From positions 1-64,000 of the forward strand of contig CADDZE010000006.1 of NCBI GenBank assembly GCA_902812465.1: a DNA stretch of 64,000 nt. Direction: 5' to 3'. This DNA is from Acidobacteriota bacterium. Its GTDB lineage: Bacteria; Acidobacteriota; Terriglobia; UBA7540. Both the position numbers and the translations under genes were made by a program. The notes beneath the pieces are model-generated. The model had not been told where the DNA came from. It searched no databases and saw only the letters and a program-made list of their open reading frames with translations. Below are positions 9,343 through 18,200 of this stretch, piece after piece; within the stretch, counting starts at the first letter, position 1; every line of letters starts with the position of its first letter.

Positions 9343-9615
9343 TCATTCGGTGAGCGACTGAAGTTCCTTGCCGGGCTTGAAGCGCACCGCCTTCCCTGGA
9401 GGGATGCTCACCTCCTGGCCTGTCCGCGGGTTCCGCCCTATACCCGTCTTGCGGGGCCGTACGTTAAACACCCCGAACCCACGCAATTCGATGCGGTCCC
9501 CGGCCGCCAAAGCCCGCTTCATGGCGGCGAAGATGCTCTCGACGGCGATTTCACCCTTGGTCTTGGTAATGCCCGTGCGCTTAACAACTTCGTTAACGAG
9601 ATCCAGCTTGATCAA
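9343..9615 (-). CDS. hup: HU/IHF-type nucleoid protein
   Basis: A 90-aa histone-like DNA-binding protein. The family core is complete: helical N-terminus, the [12 protein letters not shown] strand, the arm with [15 protein letters not shown], and the end with [15 protein letters not shown]. The sequence does not separate HU from IHF. Translation starts at TTG 9615, supported by GAGGAG 7-8 nt upstream and by a good promoter at 9644-9673. It is divergent from dcd, and the two promoters overlap in their -35 boxes. Confidence 0.94.
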   Translation of the reverse strand: MIKLDLVNEVVKRTGITKTKGEIAVESIFAAMKRALAAGDRIELRGFGVFNVRPRKTGIGRNPRTGQEVSIPPGKAVRFKPGKELQSLTE

Positions 9616-9643
9616 TTTAATCTCCTCAAAAACAAAGGCTTAA

Positions 9644-9673
9644 ATCCTAGAGAATCACCTTTTCAGTTGTCAA
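9644..9673 (-). promoter_or_regulatory. Promoter for the HU gene
   Basis: Minus-strand TTGACA (9668-9673), an 18-bp spacer and TAGGAT (9644-9649). The -35 is a perfect sigma-70 match. It lies about 30 bp upstream of the TTG start of the HU gene. Its -35 box shares bases with the opposite promoter for dcd. Confidence 0.6.
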
Positions 9674-9695
9674 GGCCCTTCGTCTGTAATATGAT
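9667..9695 (+). promoter_or_regulatory. Promoter for dcd
   Basis: TTGTCA (9667-9672), 17-bp spacer, TATGAT (9690-9695): five of six matches in each box with the ideal spacing. Predicted transcription start is near 9702, giving a leader of about 50 nt before ATG 9754. It overlaps the divergent HU promoter. Confidence 0.6.
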
Positions 9696-9753
9696 GCCGC
9701 GCCTTGAGTTCGGGCTTGAGCCTGCCACCGGCCACTTCAGGGAGCTTTATACC

Positions 9754-10308
9754 ATGTCCATCAAGAACGACCGCTGGATCCGGGAGATGGTGCGCCACCA
9801 CGACATGATCCGCCCCTTCGCCGAAAGCCAGGTGCGCGAGGGCGTCATCTCCTATGGCGTCTCCTCCTACGGATATGATTTACGAGTAGCCAACGAGTTT
9901 AAAATTTTCACCAACGTTAACAGCACCATCGTGGACCCGAAGCACTTCGATGATCGCTCCTTCGTTGAGTTCCGCGGACCCGTCTGCATCATACCGCCCA
10001 ATTCCTTCGCTCTGGCCCGCTCGGTGGAGTATTTTAAGATTCCCCGCACCGTGTTGACCATCTGTGTGGGCAAGTCAACTTACGCGCGTTGCGGCATCAT
10101 TGTGAACGTCACGCCCCTCGAGCCAGAATGGGAGGGGTACGTGACGCTCGAGATTTCCAACACGACGCCTCTGCCGGCGCGCGTCTACTCGAACGAAGGG
10201 CTGTGCCAAATCGTCTTCTTCGAGTCGGACGAAGTTTGCCAGGTCTCCTATCGCGATAAGAAGGGTAAGTATCAAGCGCAGCAGGGCATCGTGCTGCCTA
10301 AAATCTAA
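9754..10308 (+). CDS. dcd: dCTP deaminase
   Basis: A 184-aa trimeric deaminase-fold enzyme making dUTP from dCTP for thymidylate synthesis. The conserved SSYGYDLR near residue 36 and the trimer/active-site block [12 protein letters not shown] followed by [17 protein letters not shown] are present, with the candidate catalytic Glu in the latter. ATG 9754 is favoured by CAGGGAG upstream and by starting right before SIKNDRWI, the usual N-terminus; a longer reading frame from 9667 would run through the promoter. Whether the enzyme also has dUTPase activity, as some archaeal members do, cannot be told. Confidence 0.94.
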   Translation: MSIKNDRWIREMVRHHDMIRPFAESQVREGVISYGVSSYGYDLRVANEFKIFTNVNSTIVDPKHFDDRSFVEFRGPVCIIPPNSFALARSVEYFKIPRTVLTICVGKSTYARCGIIVNVTPLEPEWEGYVTLEISNTTPLPARVYSNEGLCQIVFFESDEVCQVSYRDKKGKYQAQQGIVLPKI

Positions 10309-10355
10309 GGTGCCTGCCAGCGGGTGCAACGCCCTGGGGCTTAGATGCAGGTGAA

Positions 10356-10700
10356 ATGACGCCAGCCCATCCGGATGCGGCAGAGCTGATGAAGGCTACG
10401 GTCCTCGAAAGCGAACGGCTCGTGCTGCGCGCCTTGTGCCAGGGAGCGCTCGAAGGCCCGGTGCGTAGTTTGGCGCGCCGCTATCTGGCAAGCTATCAGT
10501 GGCTGGAGCCGGTGCACCAGGTGATCTTCGAGATTGTCATGAGTCTGCCCACGGATTCTCCGCAACTGATCCGCGAGCAGCTTCCGGCGCGGCTCACGCG
10601 GCGCGGCTTCCCCGATGCCGACGTTGACCCAATGCTTCGCGGTCCCCTGCTTTCACGCTCTGAGGCGGAGCAGCTCATGCGCCGCCTGCGGGAGCCATGA
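10356..10700 (+). CDS. Small hypothetical protein, helical
   Basis: A 114-aa predicted cytoplasmic protein, Arg/Leu-rich and probably all helical, with no signal peptide or membrane segment. The stretch ESERLVLRALCQG followed by HQVIFEIVMSL faintly recalls the N-terminal domain of DnaB helicases, where a similar helical array ends in an HxxIFxxI pattern. That is a weak resemblance only. AGGTGA lies directly before ATG 10356 with unusually short spacing. It follows dcd by 47 bp and is convergent with the next gene, 15 bp away. Confidence 0.55.
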   Translation: MTPAHPDAAELMKATVLESERLVLRALCQGALEGPVRSLARRYLASYQWLEPVHQVIFEIVMSLPTDSPQLIREQLPARLTRRGFPDADVDPMLRGPLLSRSEAEQLMRRLREP

Positions 10701-10715
10701 CGGCGCCCGGCGCCG

Positions 10716-11072
10716 TCAATCATCGGTGGCGGGGCCGCTGACTGGGGCCTCCACGTAACGCAGCACGGTATGGTTCCGCACGGAGCTGAACCATTCCTCG
10801 CGCAGCGCCTTGCCTTCCGGCGACATCAGCCACTGCCGAAAGCGGTCGGCGTGCTCCTGGTCAGGCCAGAAGGCTTCGTTCAGGTATTTGGGCCGCTGCT
10901 CGGGAACGCCGTGTTCGTAATCGCCCCGGATGCCGTCCAGAAAAACCCAGGTCTTGCGCTCGAGGCAGCCAAACCGGCGGGTCACCTCATCGAGGCGGGC
11001 GTCCAGCCACTCGATGAACGAGCGCTCCACCACGCCGGGCTTGACGTCAAAGGAGTGAATAATGCGGAGCAT
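10716..11072 (-). CDS. Hypothetical protein, dimeric alpha-beta barrel-like
   Basis: A 118-aa protein starting at ATG 11072. The opening MLRIIHSFDVKPGVVERSFIEWLD and the spacing of strands and helices suggest a ferredoxin-like (dimeric alpha/beta barrel) fold as in small monooxygenase-like or NIPSNAP-like proteins, but no active-site residues are recognisable, so no function is assigned. It is transcribed away from purE, with a 335-bp intergenic region between. Confidence 0.6.
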   Translation of the reverse strand: MLRIIHSFDVKPGVVERSFIEWLDARLDEVTRRFGCLERKTWVFLDGIRGDYEHGVPEQRPKYLNEAFWPDQEHADRFRQWLMSPEGKALREEWFSSVRNHTVLRYVEAPVSGPATDD

Positions 11073-11407
11073 AGTTCACCACCCTGAACCCGGTTGAAAC
11101 GGCAGCATCCTAGCGCCCGCCGCCTGCGATTGCAAGCCGCACCCGCCTACCGCCTAGTTCGCCTCTTGGAGCTAGAACCAATAGCGCGCTCAGTCAGCCT
11201 ACAGTTATTTTTTCATCGTATCCTTTAGTTCTCCGCCTTACTTATTCATGAGTTGTTATCGAGCGAATGATCCAGTCGCCTCCGTTTTGCCGGTTTGATA
11301 AGCTTCATCGGACTGTGCTATGTGTTGCTAGCTGGCTGAGGCCGGCAAGATCTTTTGGCAGCCCGAGAATTTGGCAAAGCCGAATACTTCAATTTCAGGA
11401 GGTAGGA
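11073..11407. other. Intergenic region before purE
   Basis: A 335-bp non-coding stretch between two divergent genes, AT-richer than its surroundings around 11200-11250. It holds one plausible plus-strand promoter (11295-11324). No riboswitch fold was recognised, and a purine riboswitch core was looked for and not seen. Confidence 0.5.
11295..11324 (+). promoter_or_regulatory. Candidate promoter for purE
   Basis: TTGATA (11295-11300), 18-bp spacer, TATGTG (11319-11324) preceded by TGC, an extended -10 element. The leader to ATG 11408 would be about 80 nt. The -10 itself is a weak match. Confidence 0.35.
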
Positions 11408-11905
11408 ATGAAGCCGCTGGTCGGCGTGATCATGGGATCGAAATCTGATTGGGAAACGATGACTCACACGGCCGAGACTCTGAAGGAGCTAGGGGTGTCC
11501 TTTGAAGCGCGTGTGCTTTCTGCTCACCGCACCCCGGATGCTCTCATGGAGTACGCGGCCTCGGCGGAAGGGCGTGGCCTAGAGATCATCATCGCCGCGG
11601 CGGGTGGAGCAGCTCACCTGGCAGGGGTGACGGCAGCCAAGACGCTGTTGCCGGTCCTAGGCGTCCCTATGGAGTCGAAGGCGCTAAAGGGACTGGACTC
11701 GCTACTTTCCACCGTGCAGATGCCCGCGGGCGTGCCCGTCGGAACGCTGGCCATTGGCAAGGCTGGGGCAGTGAACGCAGCGATTTTTGCAGCGCAGATT
11801 CTCGCCCGCAAGCATCCCAATATCCGGGAGGCAGTTGAACGCTACCGGGAAACACAGGCTCGAAATATTCTCGAGCATCCCGATCCGGCGGAAGAGTCGC
11901 AGTAG
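11408..11905 (+). CDS. purE: 5-(carboxyamino)imidazole ribonucleotide mutase
   Basis: A 165-aa class I PurE, which moves the carboxylate in N5-CAIR to give CAIR in purine synthesis. Motifs: [14 protein letters not shown] near the start (substrate phosphate loop), VLSAHRTPD with the active-site His, [14 protein letters not shown], and [20 protein letters not shown] 11408 follows an ideal AGGAGG. purK is not adjacent, although class I enzymes need N5-CAIR from PurK, so purK is expected elsewhere. The next gene starts 103 bp downstream. Confidence 0.95.
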   Translation: MKPLVGVIMGSKSDWETMTHTAETLKELGVSFEARVLSAHRTPDALMEYAASAEGRGLEIIIAAAGGAAHLAGVTAAKTLLPVLGVPMESKALKGLDSLLSTVQMPAGVPVGTLAIGKAGAVNAAIFAAQILARKHPNIREAVERYRETQARNILEHPDPAEESQ

Positions 11906-12008
11906 GAAACGCCTTGCGCCCGCCGTCCTGATGATGGCTGGCATCAGACAATAGTCTGAAACCGCGTTATGATAGAGGCGGTTGGTGCACTGGCCCGCTT
12001 TGCCTGCC

Positions 12009-13994
12009 ATGAAGGCTTGTCCCGTCTGCCAGAACGCCTATCCCGCTGACCAGACGATCTGCCCGTCCGATGGCGTCCGCCTGGAGGAAGTAAGTGGATC
12101 CGCGACGAGCATCTGCACCGGCTACGAGGTCATCCGACTCGCCGGGCAGGGCGAGCTTTGTGACGTGTACAAAGCGGTTCGCACTGCGTCCAATCAGACC
12201 TATGCCTTGAAGGTGCTCAAGGCGGAATGGATGGACGACCCGGCGCTGGTGCGCAACTTGAAGGAGGCCGCCTTCCGTTCGCGCGAATTCGTTCATCCGC
12301 ACGCTGCCCGAATCGAGGGGCTCGAACAGGCCGATGGCGGGCGGCCCGTTATCGTTGCCGAGTACGTTGATGGCCTTACATTGCGAGACTTGCTGGTCCG
12401 CGAAGGACGGCTCCCGGTGGAGCGAGCGTGCTCGATCGCGTGGCAGGTGGCCTCCGTCCTTTCCGCCCTCCACGAAGTGGGTATAGTTCACCAAGCCATT
12501 AAGCCCGCCAGCGTGATGGTGGTAACCCCGCTGGCAGGACAGCTGGGCACTTCTGAGGCAACTAAGGCCAGCCGGTTGGCCGGCAACGGAGAGCGCCAGC
12601 CAGGGGATGGAGCCAACCCCGCTGTCGGGCGGGAGAGAATCGGCGACGTGGTCAAGGTCCTCAACTGCGGACTGGGCGCTGTGCCGGAGGCTCGCCGCCG
12701 CGACATCGGCCATCTCAGCCTCAAGGATGGCGGCAACCTGGTGGGAGATCCACGCTACTTCTCTCCCGAGCAGGCGGTGGGTAAAACGGCGAGCGAGCTC
12801 GACGGGCGCTCCGACCTCTATTCTCTTGGCTTGCTGCTCTATGAGATGCTCTCCGGTGCACTGCCCTTCCCTGACGGCCCACCCATGGAGACTCTGCTGG
12901 CCCACCTGCTCAACCTGCCAAGACCCCTGCGCGCCGCAACTTCAACTGTGTCAGAGGAATTGAATGACTTGGTTCTGCGGCTTTTGGCCAAGAATCCGGC
13001 CTCCCGCCCGGCCACGGCCGCCGCTGTAATGGAGGAGTTGGAGCGCTGGGCCGGCCTAGGAGCCAGCGTGCCCTCGATGGCTGCGTCGGGTGAGGTGGCT
13101 AGTTTGACGGTCGCTGAAGAGGCAGGGGCGGGCTCACCTGCTTCGTTCTCTGAACGGACCCCTCCAGTTCCGAGCCCGGTTGCGGCTTTCGGAGACCAAG
13201 GGGAAAAACGGCTGGCGCCGGCTAGCCCGTCGCGCGGCTCGCCGCCCGGCGAGGCTGGGCTTTCAGTGGACGAGTTCCCGCTGGCCCCCGTGCGGGCTGC
13301 TGTTGCGGGTGCTACTCCTGCTTCCCAGGTTCGGCGTGGGACCGAAACTCGCGTGCCGGGAAGCATCCTAGCGCTGAACTACGCTGGGCCACCCGTTGCA
13401 ACGGAAACCGTGGGGGTGCGGGAGTACAAGTGGATTAATCGCATCGCATGGTCCATGGTGGCGATTGCGGCAGCGGCGACGGGCTGGTACTATCGCGGGC
13501 CTCTTTCCAGCGCAGCGGGGCAAGCGTGGAATAATATTGCGCCACTGGGCAAGGCTATTAAACCGGCGGCTTCTGGCGGAAGCCCCTCGGCCGTACCTGC
13601 CGCGAACCACGCAACTTCGTCCCCGGGAACGGGTTTATGGTCAGAGGGTCCTTCCGACCTCACCTCGCCCTCCGGCTCGCGAGCGCCTTCCTTGGGACCC
13701 GCTGCGACCGCCGGGCGGGCCTCGGGTTTGGAATCCAGCCGCGCATCACAAGCCGCAGGAGGCCTTGGGCGGGGAGCGGTGACACCTACCGCGTCTCCAG
13801 AGGGGGAGAGAAAGTCTTCCGCAGAAAGTGTGGCGGAGGCGGACCGGTTGTTTCAAGCGGGGGAGTACGACCAGGCAATTAGCCTATACCAGGCCGCTCT
13901 CGCCGCCGATCCCAATAATGAGGTATTGCGGCGCAAAATTGCGCGGGCGCGCAGCGCCAAAGCCGCCGAAGCAAAGTACCTCGGAGACCAGTGA
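12009..13994 (+). CDS. Predicted pseudokinase with Cys-rich N-terminus, TM segment and TPR
   Basis: A 661-aa bacterial Ser/Thr kinase-fold protein that appears catalytically dead. Seen: Cys motif C4-x2-C7...C18 at the N-terminus; kinase lobe from about 38; glycine loop GQGELC at 46-51 with the third Gly replaced; the VAIK-type Lys kept (ALK, 66-68); but the catalytic HRD-Asp and loop Asn are gone (HQAIKPAS, 161-168) and DFG is NCG (219-221). A linker insert of about 45 residues separates these motifs, and SPEQ of the activation segment is kept. A Pro/Ala/Ser-rich linker, a membrane helix (about 475-495) and a C-terminal TPR pair follow. It likely scaffolds or senses rather than phosphorylates. 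TTG 11982 is an alternative start. The next gene overlaps or abuts it. Confidence 0.85.
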   Translation: MKACPVCQNAYPADQTICPSDGVRLEEVSGSATSICTGYEVIRLAGQGELCDVYKAVRTASNQTYALKVLKAEWMDDPALVRNLKEAAFRSREFVHPHAARIEGLEQADGGRPVIVAEYVDGLTLRDLLVREGRLPVERACSIAWQVASVLSALHEVGIVHQAIKPASVMVVTPLAGQLGTSEATKASRLAGNGERQPGDGANPAVGRERIGDVVKVLNCGLGAVPEARRRDIGHLSLKDGGNLVGDPRYFSPEQAVGKTASELDGRSDLYSLGLLLYEMLSGALPFPDGPPMETLLAHLLNLPRPLRAATSTVSEELNDLVLRLLAKNPASRPATAAAVMEELERWAGLGASVPSMAASGEVASLTVAEEAGAGSPASFSERTPPVPSPVAAFGDQGEKRLAPASPSRGSPPGEAGLSVDEFPLAPVRAAVAGATPASQVRRGTETRVPGSILALNYAGPPVATETVGVREYKWINRIAWSMVAIAAAATGWYYRGPLSSAAGQAWNNIAPLGKAIKPAASGGSPSAVPAANHATSSPGTGLWSEGPSDLTSPSGSRAPSLGPAATAGRASGLESSRASQAAGGLGRGAVTPTASPEGERKSSAESVAEADRLFQAGEYDQAISLYQAALAADPNNEVLRRKIARARSAKAAEAKYLGDQ

Positions 13995-14008
13995 CTCCGG
14001 AGGAAGGT

Positions 14009-15190
14009 GTGAACCTGAGGAAATGTCATTGGCAGGGGGGCGGGAAGGAGGCAGCATTAGCAAGAGGGTGGCGGAGGCTAGGCGGGGCAGCCTCCGGCGG
14101 TTTGTCCTTGCTCGCGCTTCCCTTGGCTTTACTCATAACGCCCGGCCGGGCGGCATCCGCATCGCAATCCCAGCGGCCCCTCAACCAAAAGCAGATTTCC
14201 GGCCTGCTGGCCGGTGGAGTGGCCAGCCAGCGCCTGGCGTGGCTAGTCCGGCAGCGCGGCATTGACTTCCAACCGACTGAGCCCTACCTCGAGCTACTGA
14301 AGGAGTCGGGGGCCGACGATTCGCTTATCAAAGCCCTGCGGGCGGCCAAGAGCAAACCCGCGGTGAATGCCCCCAGCTCCCGCTCGTACGAGAACCCCCA
14401 CATGCAACAGGCACAGGCGAAGATCGCGGCCGTGGCGCAACACCTGGCGAGGGCAGAGGAGTTGATGGCCCGAAAGGACTGGCCTGGCGCTGAGCAGGAG
14501 TACCGGGCGGCGTTGCACCTCGACCCTGAGAATCCGGCCCTCCACTTCGGCCTGGGGCGCGCCTTGCAGGAGGAGAAAAAAACCCGGGAGGCGACCGCCG
14601 AATACCAGGAAACCATTCGGCTCTCGCCCGATTCGCCCTCGGCTCATTTCAACCTCGGCAACTTGAACCGGCAGGCCGGTAACCTGGAAGGCGCCATCGC
14701 CGAGTATCGGGAAGCAGCTCGCTTGCAGCCCCACAATCCCAAGATCCATGTCGCCCTGGGGCTGGCTCTCTATCAGCGCCATGACCTGGCCGGAGCCATT
14801 GAGGAATACCGCGAGGGACTCAGCCAGAATCCGAATGACGCAGACACCCACCTTAATCTGGCCTTGGCCTTCTATGCTAAAAATGATCTGGCGGGCGCTG
14901 GGGCGGAAGCGCGCGAAGCCTCGCGCCTGAACCCGAACAGTGCCCTGGCGCACTACACACTCGGTTTGATTCTCGGCGCCCAGAATGACCGCGAGGGGGC
15001 GATTGCGCAATATCGCCAAGCCGTGCAGCTCGATCCCCGCAACGCCGATGCCCACTACGCGCTCAGCCGTGCGCTCTACCAGACAGGAGCCTGGCGGGAG
15101 GCGTCGGACGAGTACCAACAGGCAGTCCGTCTGAATCCCGAATACGCCCAGGCGCTTTATTCGCCGAGCGGGAGCCCGCACCCGCCATAG
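14009..15190 (+). CDS. Exported TPR protein
   Basis: A 393-aa protein. A hydrophobic segment (about 28-50, LSLLALPLALLITPGRA) looks like a signal peptide or anchor. A short helical domain follows (LLAGGVASQRLAWLVRQRGIDF, about 66-90), then seven or more 34-residue TPR units with the FNLGNLNRQAGNLEGAIAEY pattern. GTG 14009 is preferred because GGAGGA sits 4-5 nt upstream. An in-frame GTG at 13991 overlaps the stop of the pseudokinase gene as GTGA. The tight spacing implies translational coupling with the pseudokinase, which itself ends in TPR, so the two proteins may interact (inference). Confidence 0.85.
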   Translation: MNLRKCHWQGGGKEAALARGWRRLGGAASGGLSLLALPLALLITPGRAASASQSQRPLNQKQISGLLAGGVASQRLAWLVRQRGIDFQPTEPYLELLKESGADDSLIKALRAAKSKPAVNAPSSRSYENPHMQQAQAKIAAVAQHLARAEELMARKDWPGAEQEYRAALHLDPENPALHFGLGRALQEEKKTREATAEYQETIRLSPDSPSAHFNLGNLNRQAGNLEGAIAEYREAARLQPHNPKIHVALGLALYQRHDLAGAIEEYREGLSQNPNDADTHLNLALAFYAKNDLAGAGAEAREASRLNPNSALAHYTLGLILGAQNDREGAIAQYRQAVQLDPRNADAHYALSRALYQTGAWREASDEYQQAVRLNPEYAQALYSPSGSPHPP

Positions 15191-15206
15191 CCTCCGAACT
15201 TGCCGA

Positions 15207-15659
15207 ATGGCTACCAGCGAACAGATTGTCTCATTTCTCCAGCAGCGAGCTGCCAGTGCGCCCAGTGCGCAGGAGTTGATGAGCGAAGCGGTGGCGCTGC
15301 TGCAACGCGAGCGCCCCTCTTATCACTGGGTCGGGATTTACCTCCTGCAAGGTAAGGAGCTGGTGCTCGGCCCATACGTTGGCAGACCGACTCCGCATAC
15401 ACTTATCCCGCTGGGTCGCGGCCTTTGCGGAGCGGCGGCGGCCAGCGGCAACACCATCGTCGTGGACGACGTCCGCTCCGACCCGCGATACCTTGCCTGT
15501 AGCCTCGAGACGCGCTCCGAAATCGTCGTACCGATTATGCGGGACGGCCGGGTGCTGGGGGAGATTGATATCGACAGTGACGCACCGGCAGCCTTTGCAC
15601 CAGAGGATCGCCAGTTACTCGAAGCAGTTGCAGAGGTGCTCGCGGCGAGGCTCCCCTAA
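15207..15659 (+). CDS. GAF-domain protein, free methionine-(R)-sulfoxide reductase type
   Basis: A 150-aa single GAF domain of the fRMsr group. The family block is clear: IPLGRGLCGAAAA, then YLACSLETRSEIVVPI and LGEIDIDSDAPAAF. E. coli fRMsr uses three cysteines. The two in GRGLCG and YLACS are kept, but the first (in ACxRIP) is replaced (HTLIP here), so the resolving chemistry may differ. It starts 16 bp after the TPR gene and probably belongs to the same transcript, suggesting oxidative-damage repair or ligand sensing linked to that locus. Confidence 0.8.
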   Translation: MATSEQIVSFLQQRAASAPSAQELMSEAVALLQRERPSYHWVGIYLLQGKELVLGPYVGRPTPHTLIPLGRGLCGAAAASGNTIVVDDVRSDPRYLACSLETRSEIVVPIMRDGRVLGEIDIDSDAPAAFAPEDRQLLEAVAEVLAARLP

Positions 15660-15779
15660 CGCGAGCCCGCCGTTCTGCTCGCTGCTGGCTCCCCAGGACG
15701 TCAGCGGGCTAAAGACTTAACTTGGGGGCCCGAACTCGCCCAGAACCATTCCGGCACCGCAACTAGGAAGGTTCGATGA

Positions 15780-17177
15780 ATGATTCTTCGTCCTGCGGCG
15801 TTGCGCCTCGCGCTTCGTTCGCCGGGTGGTGATCCCCAGCCTGCCTCCATGAGTTCTCGATATCCAGACTGCACAGAACGCTATCTGCTCGCAGCCTCCC
15901 TGGGATTCGCCCTGCTGTTACCTTTCGTCTCCTGGTATCAGCTGATGGGCGGCCTGTTGCTGGCCGTCTTCACTGCGGCACTGATCTTGCCTTTCGCCTG
16001 CAGCGCGAAGGCTGAGGGCGTGACTCCAGGCGAAGCGACATCCTCCCCTCTTGGGCACCACCTGAGAAAGGGGGCACCGTTTCTCTTGCTGCCGCTGGTT
16101 TACCGCTATCACATGCACGTGGCGGCTGCGGTCTGGACGCTAGCGGCTGTGGGTGGCTTGACGGCCTCCCGCCGCGCCCTTTGGGCCGGACCCCGGCTGT
16201 TCTACAATCCCGCTCGGAGGTGGAGCGGCTGGACTGCATTCGTGCTGACAGGCACTCTCGCCGCATACGCCGTCACTCGCTGGACGGCCCCGTGGCTTCC
16301 CCCAGCCAAGGTCTGGTGGCTCTCACTCGATGCAGCGGCCCTGGCGGCAACCATCGAGACCCTGCCGAACGTCCCGGAGAACCCGGCTCTACTGGCGGCC
16401 GTCACGAGCGGCTTTCTTTTCTGCATTTCGCTCGTCGAACCTGCTGCTCTGCACAGTAACTTGCCCTACTTAAAGCTTCGGGTCGTTCTGGCCATAGCCG
16501 CCAACGGGCCTCTCGCTGTGCTTGCCTGGCGTATGGGGCTGGCCGATCGCTCAGGCGCAGCAGCCGGTTTCGTGCTGGGACTTGCTGTCTACATGGGCTA
16601 TGGATACAAAAGCTTTCTCTTACTCGTGGTTTTCTTCCTGCTCGGCTCCGTGGCGACACGCCTCGGCTATGCGACCAAAGTCCAGCGTGGCGTGGCGGAG
16701 CCCAGGCACGGCGCACGGAGCTGGCGTGAGGCGGTGGCGAATGTACTGCCGGGAGCGTTCTTCGCCCTGCTGGTCATCACCACCCCGCACGAGCGCGCTT
16801 TCTTGCTGGCGCTGGTGGCAGCGTTTGCCGAAGCCGCGGCAGACACCGTTTCCAGCGAGATCGGCCAGTGGCTCTCTCCGCGCGCCTGGCTGCTGACCTC
16901 TGGAGCGCCGGTGGCGGCGGGCCAACACGGCGCTGTTTCGCTTCCCGGAAGCCTCGCCGGGGTGCTGGCGGCTACAACGATAGCGGGCCTGGGTTACGCT
17001 CTGCGCCTGTGCAGCCTGCGGGGTGCCACACTGGCCCTGCTGGCGGCTCTAGCGGGCAACCTGGCGGACAGCGTGCTGGGTGCAACGCTCGAGCGGCGCA
17101 GCCAGCTCACCAACGGCGTCGTCAATTTCGTTTCCAGCAGCTTGGCCGGTGGCTTGGCCTTGGCTATGTCGTTGTAG
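15780..17177 (+). CDS. DUF92/TIGR00297 family membrane protein
   Basis: A 465-aa protein with about ten or more hydrophobic helices. The C-terminal half carries the DUF92 signature: GAAAGFVLG, VANVLPGAFFAL, EAAADTVSSEIGQ and GNLADSVLGATLERR. The family includes plant VTE6/phytyl-phosphate kinase and related CTP-dependent prenyl-phosphate kinases, so a polyprenyl phosphate kinase role is plausible by family. AGGAAGG at 15765-15771 fits ATG 15780 with 8-nt spacing. An overlapping ATG at 15776 opens an 18-codon frame, and ATG 15849 is a later in-frame option without a ribosome site. pgeF follows after 126 bp. Confidence 0.8.
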   Translation: MILRPAALRLALRSPGGDPQPASMSSRYPDCTERYLLAASLGFALLLPFVSWYQLMGGLLLAVFTAALILPFACSAKAEGVTPGEATSSPLGHHLRKGAPFLLLPLVYRYHMHVAAAVWTLAAVGGLTASRRALWAGPRLFYNPARRWSGWTAFVLTGTLAAYAVTRWTAPWLPPAKVWWLSLDAAALAATIETLPNVPENPALLAAVTSGFLFCISLVEPAALHSNLPYLKLRVVLAIAANGPLAVLAWRMGLADRSGAAAGFVLGLAVYMGYGYKSFLLLVVFFLLGSVATRLGYATKVQRGVAEPRHGARSWREAVANVLPGAFFALLVITTPHERAFLLALVAAFAEAAADTVSSEIGQWLSPRAWLLTSGAPVAAGQHGAVSLPGSLAGVLAATTIAGLGYALRLCSLRGATLALLAALAGNLADSVLGATLERRSQLTNGVVNFVSSSLAGGLALAMSL

Positions 17178-17303
17178 GAGCATTCGGCGAACAACCAGGA
17201 TTACAGCGGTTCCGACCTGCCCCTTTTACGCAAGAGAGCGACAGCAGGTCCCAGGGCTGCATCATTGCTCCTGCATCCCAGGCGTCGGGTCGCGGAGCCC
17301 TTG

Positions 17304-18200
17304 ATGCGCCACGTTATCACCTTGAGTGTCCAGTCCACCTTCCAGATTCTCCGTCGCTTCGGCGCCCAATGGCTGGAGTGCCAGCCGCTAGGCGGTCTTC
17401 CCTGGGTCGTGCACGCCTTTGGTTTGCGTTTCCCCAGCGGGGCCGCCTCCTCTGGCGGTGGCGCCTCGGCCAGCGAATCATCCGGCCTAGCTCTGCTTCT
17501 CGACGCGATTGGAGCCAGCGGGTTGCGCTTGGCCTCACTCCGTCAAGTGCACTCAGCGGACGTATACGTGGTAAGCGCTGACGATACAGCGCTCAAGTAT
17601 AGGCTTGCCGGCAGCAGAGTCAGCGTGAGGCAGAACGGCGAATCACTCGCCGGCGATGCCCTGCTCACCGCCCAAGCGGGCATCGTGCTTTCGGTCCGTA
17701 CCGCTGATTGCATGCCTATCCTGCTGGCGGACACGAAAGCGCGCTGCATCGGCGCAGTCCACGCCGGGTGGCGCGGTACTTTGGCACGCGTGGTAGAACG
17801 CGCGGCGGCGGAGATGTGCCGCGAGTTTGCCGCCGATCCGCGCGATCTGCTTGCCGCCGTCGGACCGTGCATTCACGCCTGCTGCTACGAGGTAGGACAG
17901 GACGTGCGGGAAGCGTTCTCCCACCGTTTGCCCGACGCTGAGCGCTACTTCATCCCTGCCCCACCCCGTCCCGGACAAACTCCCCGTTATTACCTCGACC
18001 TGGTTGCCGCCGCTGTCGATCAACTTCGAGCGGCAGGGCTCCGTCAGGAAAATGTTCACCTCGCCGACCTCTGCACCGCCTGCCGCACCGACCTGTTCTT
18101 TTCCCACCGCAAAGAGGGACCCACGGGCCGCATGACGACCCTAATCGGCCTCCGCGCTACAGGGCTTGAGGCCGAAGCCAAGCGTCCTATGCGGGAGTAG
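17304..18200 (+). CDS. pgeF: Peptidoglycan editing factor, laccase-domain protein
   Basis: A 298-aa YfiH/DUF152 protein with all metal-site motifs: RQVHSADV, GDALLT, VRTADCMPILL (Cys), AVHAGWRGT (His), VGPCIHACCYEVG and CTACRTDLFFSHRKEG. Family members are reported as peptidoglycan editing factors and purine-nucleoside phosphorylases/oxidoreductases. ATG 17304 has GGAG 6 nt upstream. An N-terminal extension of about 40 residues before the conserved domain is unusual but contiguous. Downstream lies a 313-bp gap with a repeat copy, then aroA. Confidence 0.9.
   Translation: MRHVITLSVQSTFQILRRFGAQWLECQPLGGLPWVVHAFGLRFPSGAASSGGGASASESSGLALLLDAIGASGLRLASLRQVHSADVYVVSADDTALKYRLAGSRVSVRQNGESLAGDALLTAQAGIVLSVRTADCMPILLADTKARCIGAVHAGWRGTLARVVERAAAEMCREFAADPRDLLAAVGPCIHACCYEVGQDVREAFSHRLPDAERYFIPAPPRPGQTPRYYLDLVAAAVDQLRAAGLRQENVHLADLCTACRTDLFFSHRKEGPTGRMTTLIGLRATGLEAEAKRPMRE

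Noticed and set aside
9667-9753. Upstream extension of dcd
   Set aside because: It overlaps the dcd promoter, and the conserved protein starts at 9754.
11301-11407. Riboswitch-like structure before purE
   Set aside because: Several short GC-rich complementary segments occur, but no purine-riboswitch core or other known aptamer could be fitted.
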